A stretch of DNA of 64,000 bases from Acanthaster planci (Eukaryota; Echinodermata; Asteroidea; Valvatida; Acanthasteridae). The notes beneath the pieces were generated by a model. That model did not search any database. It was given only the letters and a program-made list of their open reading frames with translations, and was not told the DNA's origin. Position numbers and translations under genes: made by a program. Below are positions 51,901 to 60,676 of the stretch, in pieces. The stretch is taken from NCBI RefSeq assembly GCF_001949145.1, contig NW_019091440.1, forward strand, positions 1,578,753 to 1,642,752, in the 5' to 3' direction. The first letter of the stretch is position 1; each line of letters opens with the position of its first letter.

Positions 51901-54168
51901 NNNNNNNNNNNNNNNNNNNTGTTGGTGCAGTGCACCACACGACACAGCTGTGCTTCTTTGAGGTGTTCACCAAATGACCCAAAGAGTGACTTCAGCATAG
52001 GAGGGTTAATGTCTAGCTTTGGACAGAAATCAAGACTAGAGGAGCATACTTCTTTCTCTAAGTCGTCAACAAGCTCCTGATATTCTTGTTTCTCTTGTAG
52101 GGCCAAGTCCTTCATCTCCTTGTCGGAGGATTCACCTGCAAAAAACAAGAAGATGTATTATCCTGATTTTATCTTAAATTGAGATCAATATTTCTGCCTG
52201 AGACAGAATCTAGAACAATGAAGTTTTCTTAGAGAAGATGGCAAAAAACAAAGTGGAAGAAAGTGGCAAATCTAGGAAATGGCATCAATGCATTCCTAGA
52301 TCCTTCAAAATCTACCAAAAGGTTTTGAAAGCTTATGAAGGGTTGAGGAGGGTAGAATCTAGCTAGTGCTACTCCATACATGAGGTTGGATTGGAACAGT
52401 GGCATACATGTAAACTGCGTTTGGAGGGACGATCTTAGATAGTTTCAAGACTGGGGCTGTTCATCACAAATCTTTCAGCCTTCTGTCAATTCCCAAGCTA
52501 TTCAAACTGTGACAAAAGCATTCCTTTGTCACTGTTCATCTTATGACTTTGTGACTGGATTTGTATGTGATGGATTTGACTGCAAAACTGAATCAAGAAA
52601 TGTCGTAGCAAAATTAATAAGCCTTTGCAACTAACATTTGAATAAAATCAGGTACAGAATACGGAGTTATGTGATTGAACTTAAACACAACCACTTGAAT
52701 TCACACTGTTGCTATACCTCGTGATTTGGGGCAAGCTTTTGCATAGCAACCACCATCTCTGGAATGGACTTGTTCCTTTGTGCCCTTCTTATCCATTGAC
52801 AACAGTGTATTGTTGCAAGGCGTCTCTTACGAGACTAAGCAAAAGCTTGCCCCAAATCACGAGGTATAACAACAGTGTCTATAGTCTGGGGAATTCAAAT
52901 TGGTGTGTTCAAGTGAAGTTAAAGAACTCAGCGTTCCAGATTTTAATCAATTTAACTTGCAAAAGGCTTATTTTCAACTGTGAACTCTGGAAAAAACATG
53001 CATCATTTATAAACACTTGTTGATTGCAAAATTAAGCCTTGCTTTCTTTGGGGAAATCTGTCCCTATTTACGGTTTAGCAAAACTCCTTGCGAATGTGCG
53101 TGGGGCATTTTGACCTGTTTCAGGTTCAAAAAACCAACCTGAAATCAGCTCTCCTATCTCCTTCAGCTCTGTCTGTCTGTTTGTCCACTCTTCCATTTTT
53201 TCAACCACGGGAATCAGCTCGGTTAGTCTCCTCCGCAGCCGTCTTTGTTTCTTTCCATCAGCTGCACTCTTTTCGTCCGTTATCTGCTGGCATATGTGTC
53301 GGTGCTCTTCAACTAGATGTTGTAGGTAGGCTCTGAGTGAGGGATTGCTCATTGAAAGTGTATCTTCATTGGTCGATTTCCTAGGGCCTGTTCCGTAGGT
53401 GCGTCTGACAGCCAATTTTCCTTCAGAGTACATGTAATGTCTGTTTTTTGGAAGACTTGTTCTTGGAGAGGAGTGACTCACAGGAAATGTTTCCCAATTG
53501 GTGGTTTTGATGGGACCCAACAAATATCCGTATTTAAGAGCCAATCTTCTTCCGGAGGAAAACCTCCTTTTTGGAAGATAAGCTCTCAGTGAGAGATTGC
53601 TCAGTAAACTTGCATTTGTACTGGATAATTTGCAGTAACCCAACTCATCATCTGATCTCCCTGCCAATCCATTCCTGGAGCAACGTCTCCATTCTTGAAG
53701 ATGCGCTCTAGCAAAGAGACTACTCCTGGAATATGCATTATCATAAGTGGGTTCAAAGACGCTTGCTTCATTGAAGTTGATTACGGCCGATCCAAGGTCG
53801 GAGCGATGTCTTCCTCTTTGAAGACAATCCTGGAAGGGATTGCTCACGGTGGACTTACCCATGTGGTATGCTATATTTGGACCTGGTCCATACCTGAACC
53901 TGGGAGCCAATGAGTGTCCGGAGCAATGTCTTGATGGAAGAGTCTTTAGGACATTGGCATCAGTGGGTACTGTTCTTGATGCGACAACTGGTGGATTGGT
54001 AGGTGTTCTTGCTGCTGTTACGTACATGTACGTGTACGAAGTTCCTCTCTTCACATCACACTGCTTCCCTGGATGAACAGACCAAAATCTTTCCAAGGAG
54101 TAGGATGAAGGGTCACCATGGAAACTCTTTCTTGCAAAGGCTTTCAACAGCTGCTGTAGACACTTCAT
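48519..54168 (-). CDS. MTRF1L: Mitochondrial class I release factor, mtRF1a type, with a repeat-expanded N-terminus, five coding exons
   Basis: Mitochondrial class I release factors read UAA/UAG and hydrolyse peptidyl-tRNA on the mitoribosome. The minus-strand exons are 54168-53139, 52135-52050, 51237-51054, 49706-49543 and 48992-48519. All are GT-AG with consistent phases, giving 645 residues against about 380 in vertebrates. The codon-recognition PxT motif is PKT (residues 465-467, in VQRVPKTEK) with no inserted loop; this marks the MTRF1L rather than the MTRF1 branch. The catalytic GGQ is at 509-511 ([15 protein letters not shown]). The basic N-terminus [17 protein letters not shown] suits a mitochondrial presequence. 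Residues 77-281 are five tandem units of about 41 residues without counterpart in the family. The conserved domain resumes near [14 protein letters not shown]. The start is inferred from the first ATG in the long frame; an additional 5' exon is possible. Confidence 0.93.
49150..49312 (-). mobile_element. tRNA-derived SINE, family S2, copy 2
   Basis: On the minus strand: GCCAGGTTGGTTCC, B box GGGTTCGAATCCCAC, then the shared body TGTGGATTGGGTTTTCAGTC and CAGGGTTTTCCTCCCAC. In MTRF1L intron 4, sense to the gene. Confidence 0.85.
49543..49706 (-). CDS. MTRF1L: MTRF1L coding exon 4 (residues 434-488), codon-recognition region
   Basis: Encodes [40 protein letters not shown] and [14 protein letters not shown]. 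The PKT tripeptide is the PxT stop-codon selector. It lies between GTTCAG and GTACAT. Confidence 0.95.
50152..50294 (-). mobile_element. tRNA-derived SINE, family S1, copy 2
   Basis: On the minus strand: ATATTGACAAATGGAAGGAT, A box GGCTGGGTTGCTCAACTGGT, B box GGTTCAAATCCCACTCCAGT, tail CAATTTCTTTGTTCATCTTT. Partner of 26282-26416. In MTRF1L intron 3. Confidence 0.8.
50510..50855. mobile_element. MITE, family B long form, copy 3
   Basis: Left end ATTCACAATGCCAGTGCGCC ACCAAGAGGTTGCCACAGAG, right end CCCCTCTGTGACAACCTCTT GACCCCTTCGCGCC. The left end matches the copy at 36602. In MTRF1L intron 3. Confidence 0.7.
51054..51237 (-). CDS. MTRF1L: MTRF1L coding exon 3 (residues 373-434)
   Basis: Encodes [40 protein letters not shown] and the rest up to FTTDL plus one base, between CCCCTAG and GTACGT. 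The AGVGGQEA block is typical of class I release factors and is not the catalytic GGQ. Confidence 0.95.
51678..52012. mobile_element. Possible inverted-repeat element enclosing an assembly gap
   Basis: TTTAACCCTCCTTTG near 51678 is mirrored by CATAGGAGGGTTAAT near 51997. The arms match over only about 13 bp and the interior is largely gap, so this is tentative. It lies in MTRF1L intron 2. Confidence 0.35.
51794..51919. other. Assembly gap (126 N)
   Basis: Lies within MTRF1L intron 2; the flanking exons join in phase, so no coding loss is implied. Confidence 0.99.
52050..52135 (-). CDS. MTRF1L: MTRF1L coding exon 2 (residues 344-372)
   Basis: Encodes [20 protein letters not shown] and LVDDLEKE, between TTTTTTGCAG and GTATGC. 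Matches the helical segment before domain 2 of the factor. Confidence 0.92.
52480..52595 (-). repeat. Family C element, copy 4 (inverted)
   Basis: On the minus strand: TCCAGTCACAAAGTCATAAG ATGAACAGTGACAAAGGAAT GCTTTTGTCACAGTTTGAAT AGCTTG. Same core as at 33541, 48296 and 57475. In MTRF1L intron 1. Confidence 0.8.
52703..52878. mobile_element. Inverted-repeat element (176 bp)
   Basis: Left arm ACACTGTTGCTATACCTCGT GATTTGGGGCAAGCTTTTGC and right arm GCAAAAGCTTGCCCCAAATC ACGAGGTATAACAACAGTGT pair over 40 bp with a single mismatch. In MTRF1L intron 1. The near identity suggests recent insertion. Confidence 0.92.
53139..54168 (-). CDS. MTRF1L: MTRF1L coding exon 1 (residues 1-344), presequence and tandem repeats
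   Basis: Opens at ATG 54168 and ends [10 protein letters not shown] + G before GTTGGT. Tandem units start at residues 77, 116, 157, 198 and 239, typically L(P/Q)..R...S..LA....G...P..TN...., ending SLRAY. The last unit runs directly into [10 protein letters not shown], the start of the family coiled-coil region, followed by a basic [10 protein letters not shown] stretch. Confidence 0.85.
53326..53940 (-). repeat. Coding minisatellite: five units of about 123 bp inside MTRF1L exon 1
   Basis: Units of 117, 123, 123, 123 and 129 bp, all multiples of three. On the plus strand each carries a motif like TTGGAAGAnnnnCTCnnnGAGnGATTGCTC. The units are strongly diverged from each other, so the array is old, yet no stop or frameshift is present. 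Confidence 0.8.
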
Positions 54169-55300
54169 TCTGGACTCACCAAGTCAGTAAGCAGCTTAAT
54201 ATCTTCACTAAACCTTGCTGAAGATCAAGAGAGAAATAAATGATGAGATTTACAGCTATAAAACTATTTGTAACAGCAAGTTAATGACTTTAATAAACTG
54301 ATGCATCATCTATAGTAACATCGCTCACTAGATGTTAATTAATTGAGTCACTTAAACTATTACTGATAAAACTTTTTCCGAAATTTTCTATATCTTTGTA
54401 AATTCTACTTTCAGCTCCCAAGTTGTTTAATAAGATAAATTTAAAAAGTTAATCAATTTTTATGGGGGGGGACAAATGGGCATTTTTTTGGTAAATAAGA
54501 ATCCATTTTTATCCATATGAGAATTCTCTACCCAAAGAATGGTGCTGGTATCATTTGAAGTACTTTCAAATCCTGAAGACTTGGAAGAGGGCTGGTACAG
54601 TACATCGTAGATCTAAACCCCTGCCCACTGGTTTCACTCTACACAAACAACCAATAATAAACACGACAAAATTGAAATATCATAGCTAAAAATGCTATTT
54701 TTTCATTTCTGCTTCCTTGGACAATGTTGGAATGGTTGGGTGTGGGTGATTTCATAAACATGTACTGTATACATGTACACTGTACCCATAGCCACTTAAG
54801 CCTTAAGTTAAAGATTGAAAAATGGCTAAATCATGAGGAGGCAGTGCAGGCCTAGGCCTTAGGCTACATGTACATGTACTTCATTCAAAATTTGAAAAAG
54901 AAAAGTACTAATGGTGTCCGTATATGGAACTCTTACCCATGTGGCTTTTCAAGCAAGGAACAAGTCTGTATAGAGTTCGTCGTCCGCCGGCGCGCTCTAG
55001 GCCTACTATACGCGGCAGACGACCAGTTGTGAACTCAAGTTTTGTTGGAAGTAGGCCTACACAAAGTTCTTCATGAAAGACATTGCTGCATTCTTTAGAA
55101 CTGAATAATGGATTACCTGGATTCAATGTATTCATATGTGAATTCTGCAATGTAATGTAGCCGTACACGCTAACAGAATAAAGACAAAATTTCAGGCCAA
55201 GTTTATTTCGGCGTGTTGGATGTGAAGGGCGCAGCCATTTTTACACGAAACGGCCTTCATAAACTTTACTCAATCACACTATCAGTTTATCTTTTCTCCA
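54169..55300 (-). promoter_or_regulatory. MTRF1L 5' region: possible non-coding exon and promoter
   Basis: On the minus strand a CG-rich stretch (about 54965-55020, with CGTCCGCCGGCGCGCTC) is followed by a good donor, CATGG|GTAAGAG, at about 54937. A potential acceptor (GATCTTCAG) lies about 55 bp upstream of the MTRF1L ATG. A spliced 5' UTR with promoter near 55.2 kb would fit, but no transcript evidence exists. Confidence 0.35.
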
Positions 55301-55581
55301 AGAAATTTCACTCTTGAGGTAAATATAATAAAATACAAATTGTTCGTCCCAATCCTTATATTATACACACTGCTAATTGACTTGTTTAATTCAGTCAAGA
55401 TTGAGATTTTAGAGGCTCATTCAAATATCTAAACTCAGTCAATGACTATCATAATTTTCCAGCAACGTTGGGTATACAAAAGGACTGGTTTACAAGTTTA
55501 ATGAGAAAGGGCTCCCCAAAATGCAGTCATACTTCCAGACTCCCCAATAAAAGCTCTTTGATATTTTACTCGCGATCGCAG

Positions 55582-55689
55582 TGGCATCAGTCCATTCTAA
55601 GAAGACGGCGGAAAATGTTCGCTGGCCGGAAGATCTGTCATGTTTTGGAGATTTTGAGCTGAATTTGCAAGGAGTTCCCTCGAATTCAG
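55582..55689 (+). CDS. Weak candidate plus-strand exon, unrecognised
   Basis: Between an AG (GATCGCAG) and a good donor (TTCAG|GTAAGA) lies an open stretch with protein-like composition (SKKTAENVRWPEDLSCFGDF). No in-frame ATG precedes it, so it would need an upstream exon. I do not recognise the sequence and found no partner exon downstream. It may be chance. Confidence 0.2.
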
Positions 55690-57474
55690 GTAAGACACCA
55701 AAGCAGATAGCCTTCCGAAGACGTGCAGATGTTTTGATGTGTTTGCATTTTGAATTTTGGTGTTTTGTGATTGAAATATTGTTTGTCCCGCAAGTTCTGT
55801 CAACAACGAAATGTCGGCAAACGCCAGAATCCAGCATCGGAACAGGTGGAACTCCATTCATCGTGTCACCACGACGAACGGTCTCGCAAATTCTGATGAC
55901 TTGAGTTTGGTGTGAATTGATGAATCAGTCGTGTCCTTAATATTAATTAGGCCTAGAGTGTTACTTATTCCATCGTGGTTTGATAAACCAAATTTAATTT
56001 GGTAAATACTCTTTTTATGTTAACTAAAAAAATTAGGCCAAATAAGTTTTTCCTAAAATGTTTGCAATTTCTGTGGACCTTTTTTACCAGTTCTATTAAT
56101 AAACATGATAAATAAAATTTAAGTTAATTTCATGTATACGAACGTGTAAGACCATTAGAATAGAGGTTGTAGATTTGCTTCTTAACAATTTCAACAACAT
56201 TATTTTTTCATTCATTATGTTATTCAACCACTGAGTAGGGCCTACAATCACTTTTCAAGTTTAATACACCCAAACTACAACCAAAAGCCTTGCTAAGGGA
56301 TGATCTACAACATGCATGCCCTTCATTAGTTCGTGAATCAGGCCAAATAGGGATCATCACAACAAAAAAGACCCACGGTGTACATAATAAACATGAGTCA
56401 GCCATAGTCCAAGCAGACATCTGGACATACAAAAGCCTTCAAAACTCAGCTAAGTATGGATGCATAAATGCTGTTTGATTCAGCTGCTAAAAGATTCTGA
56501 ATGCTGATTTTTGTGATTTGTTTTGTTCTCCTACAAATAATGACACGGCATCTTAGCATGCGAGTGGTGGACGCAAATCTATTTCTGTTGGCCTAACATA
56601 TAAAGTGGGCGTTGCACATGAGCCTCATTTACATGTACATGCATTTCCAAATTGTGTTTGTATGCTTCATTTCTTTGACATAGCAAAACTGAACTATTTT
56701 ACGTGCTACCTTTGTATAAAACTGTGCATTGACTTTGCTGCAAATGAAGTTTGTAATAAGTCTGTTTAAGCACATCAAAAACAAGATTTAATTGTGCATT
56801 TTTAGACCAGCATTTCCAATATGTAAAGTGATACCTTACATGTGCATGATATACACTTGCACTATTAACCTCCAAATTCCGTTTGATAAAAAAAAATCCT
56901 AATTTGCATAATTTTTATGTCAAGGATGGATACACATCGGGCAGGGCAAAAAATCCGAAATTAATTTCCATATTTTCATTGTCCTCAACCTACCGGTACA
57001 TTTCTCCCCAACTATGCATAGACCCATGTGGAGCATGTGTCCCGACTGCAGATGGGGCAGTTTACATTGTACATGTACATGGCACTGTATTTGGACTGGG
57101 CTACCTGTGGTGTAATATGCAAATGTAGGCAATTTGCATATGTCATTCTTATGCATGTTTGCATATTTGCATAAAGCAAGGCATGTACACTGTACACTGC
57201 ATGTCCCACAAAGCAGGGGCTAATCCATTTGGAATATTACTCCTTAGAAAACAGTTGTTGGCAAAGTACCAGCAAGGATTCAGGTGGGAAATTTTAAACA
57301 GTTGGAAAAGGCATGTACATGTACGTGCACTTCTGTGGGCATTTCCAAGTTTGTGCAATCCCAAACTATAGGTCTATCTTTTCTTACCAATTTTTCTGAA
57401 ATTTACCGATCGACAACAGTGGTGACAGGCAGTTTGAAGCTGCACAGCTCTGTACACCAGCGTGAAAGTCAAGT
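55690..57474. other. Unassigned DNA
   Basis: No supported gene. Several ATG-CAT and GTACATGTAC motifs (56632, 57070, 57312) occur. Confidence 0.4.
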
Positions 57475-57600
57475 CTATGACAAATCCCTCCACAAGTCCA
57501 GTCATATGTAACAGGGTGAACAGTGACAAAAGAATGCTTTTGTCGTAGTTCATTTGAAAAGCTTCAGACAAAATGACTGAGGGACTCACATTGTACCTGC
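57470..57600 (+). repeat. Family C element, copy 5
   Basis: AATCCCTCCACAAGTCCAGT CATATGTAACAGGGTGAACA GTGACAAAAGAATGCTTTTG TCGTAGTTCATTTGAAAAGC. Same core as the copies at 33541, 48296 and 52480. A GGGACTTGTGATGGACC arm-like piece follows at about 57730. Confidence 0.8.
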
Positions 57601-60536
57601 ACAGGAAGCCTGTTTATTCACACAGATCTGAATCGCGATCAGTGATTTGTCGTTGGTTCACTGACACCAGAACCCACCGAATGGATCACAGATCACGATC
57701 CAGATTTGTTTGCAACAAAGGGACTTGCAGGGACTTGTGATGGACCCAAAGACAACGCTGCTGTACACTGAGTTTTCCCACCTTATTTGGTGGATAGAGA
57801 GACCATTCCAATCTTACCTGGGCAAACTCTGAGTGTTTAAAATACACCGGCCTTTACACCATAATGCACATTTACAGCTAGAGTCATTTTCGATCATAGC
57901 AGGTCATCAGAGGAGTTTATTTCCTGGTAATTTTCCGTTCACTTTTAATTCGAATCACTTGCTTAGAATTTAGACTCCTGTTTCCACTGTATACACAACT
58001 GGTGTCCGGTACATTCCACACAATGTAAACATATCATGATATTGCCCAGTCCTGCACTCGTCAAATATTTGTTCAATTTGCGTAGATAAATGTTGTCAGC
58101 TGCACTCTTCAGTAAAGATTGATCGTCAAGCACTAAATGGAGTTACCAGGATTTCGATCAGTAAATTGCTGGCAATGCAACATACCCTAGCCTGGCTGTG
58201 TATATTTGTATAATTTTTATGATCAATTTTAATGATTGAAATTTTTGATGAAAAGGATCATAAAGATTGTATGTGTACATGGACTTTGAATTAAAAGTAA
58301 GCCTACCGGTTGACCTATTTAGGGGCCATTCAAAATGTTCAATGTTTGGAAATTTTCATTTTTTTTTTCGTATTGTTTTTATCCAGCCACCCCCATTTTT
58401 GATTAACAAAATTTCAAACGTTTTTTGCATGATGTACGGCACATTCAATGTGATGATCACACACATATGGTGATTCGTTCGAATACAGATTCATGTTTAT
58501 TAATACCAAATGCAAGGTTTGTTTGTCGTCCAATCCCATGATGCAATGCAAATGTTGATAACGTCTATTTAACCAGTGTCTTTGGTTTTGTAGATGGCCC
58601 TGCTAATGCATTTACAGGTCCTAGTAAGAGCTCGGCCACGAAGCGCAATCCATCAGTGCGGCCAAATTAAACCCTCAGCTCATAATGCTAAATTGGCACA
58701 AGGCAATTAAAATGCCGGTCCCAAGTGTGTGCTTGTGTCACTCACCAATTTCCTTACTTTGTCCCCAAGTAATTGCATAAAAAAACAAGCAAATATCAAA
58801 AGTTCAGCGGTGTAACGTATACAACATTGAATTTCTAATGCGTGTTGTACAAACATGACAAAAACACAAATTTATCCAAGCCTGGGTGTATGGTACGATG
58901 TACATGTACCGCTGCTTACCGGATGTACTGTACATGTACTGAACAGTGCACCTGCAGCCTGACCTGCAGCTACATGTAATGTACATACATATGTACATGT
59001 ACATGTACACTGTACTGTGCCCATTATTTGCGTCTTCAGATGCATGAACTGTACACTGTACAGTCAAACCGCATTAATTAACACAGGTACACAGGCGGTA
59101 CATGTAAGTCTTAATAGGTTCTTCAGGCTTGGCAAATTACCTTGTTATAGCAGGAACCTTGTTTTATCAGGAATGAAAACAGTGAAAAACAAAGGATTAG
59201 GACTTTAAAAATTGCTTGTTATAATAAGAAGAACCTTATTAGTGCTCTTTTGAATGAGGTACGACTGTATATTTGATCAGTTGTTGAATATTTTTTTTCG
59301 AAGTCAATCATTTGAAACTGAGAATCAATTACGGTAAATAACAGAATTGATAAATTCAGTTACGTGTATTTGGGTACAAATTGCATTGGGGGGGGGGCTG
59401 GCTGCCCCCAATTTCCTGCCCCCAATTTCCTGCCCCCAATTTCCTGCCTTAGATTCACCACTGGGCTTTCGTAGGAAACACCATTACAAGAGGACACCAC
59501 ATACATGTACTCTCAGCAATGTATCAGTGCAATGCACTATACATTGCAGAAAAGAGGGTCACTGTCACAGCAATCAGTAACCATAGCAACCAGTCACATG
59601 CTAAAGCTTTCAGGGTGTAACCTCCCATAAACATGTATAAGGGCAGGTATCCAGTCTAATGCCCCTCTGGCTTAAATTATCGCACCTTCATGTAAATTGA
59701 TGATTGTATCTTCGGCTGACAGCTCTGCGTATGATCACTTGTACGCACACCCACGCCGTATTTCATTTATTAGACGAGTAAAAATCGCAAACGAATGACA
59801 ACATCTGTCTTTTGTGACAAGGCATTATGAAGGAAATCTGCTTGTTCTGCTCCAGGCGACTGCCGCGTGCATCGACTCTTGAGGTCCAGATTTATATCGT
59901 TACTGGATTTATTTGAGACAGGGAAATCTGTGCACTACGGTAGCTGTTTAGTAACTGCCAGATTCAAAAACTCTAATTATTACCAATGAATTTGCTGATT
60001 TGTTTGTTCCTGGATTCATAATTTCATGAATTTACGTACTTTTACACAATGCATTGAGTGAAATACTAAGTGTTTTGAACACATTTAAATGTGAAGCATT
60101 GACTGAAATTCATTTTGAACACACCAGATTGTTGACACTAATCACTCGTTAATTTGCTAATTAGTGTTTTAAATTATCTGTTAAACAAAATATTGTCAGA
60201 GATGCTAGTAACTGATCCAAAGCCTACAGGTCAAAGCTAGGAATTGTTTAAAGCTTCAAAAATTGTGTGTTCATGTGTGACCAAATCTAACAAAATGGTC
60301 ACAAGTCAGCAGCGCCATATTTAAGTGAAAGACGTTAAAAACTCTTGTGCAGCAGGGACCCGCACCGTTTTTCCCCACACGCTGTCCATTTTCATCAGGA
60401 GACCAGACTGAATCATTCATCGAAATGCACAGTTCATTTTGATATATTGAAGAGAAAAATTGAAATTTCAGGAAACTGGCCACACAGTCTAACTCACTTT
60501 GATCAATCTGATCACATTCCCAATACAGCCGTTTCT
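57601..60536. other. Unassigned DNA with GTACATGTAC clusters
   Basis: No supported gene. A dense cluster of GTACATGTAC/ACTGTACA palindromes lies at about 58895-59060, and three 14-bp units (CTGCCCCCAATTTC) at 59402-59443. Nothing else was recognised. Confidence 0.45.
59402..59443. repeat. 14-bp tandem repeat, 3 copies
   Basis: Three exact copies of CTGCCCCCAATTTC follow a G-run. Confidence 0.95.
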
Positions 60537-60676
60537 CAATAGTGCACCACCAAGAGTTTACAACGTGTTGGCCAATCACAAATTTGTCGACCCAATGCAC
60601 GTTTGGAAATGGTCGACAATTTTCGAGCGTTATGATTGGCCAGTGTGTTGCAAACTCTTGGTGGTGCACTATTGTC
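60537..60676. mobile_element. Palindromic MITE, family B short form, copy 2
   Basis: CAATAGTGCACCACCAAGAG TTTACAACGTGTTGGCCAAT is mirrored by ATTGGCCAGTGTGTTGCAAA CTCTTGGTGGTGCACTATTG, with the GTCGAC pair near the loop. Diverged copy of 16919-17086. Confidence 0.85.
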
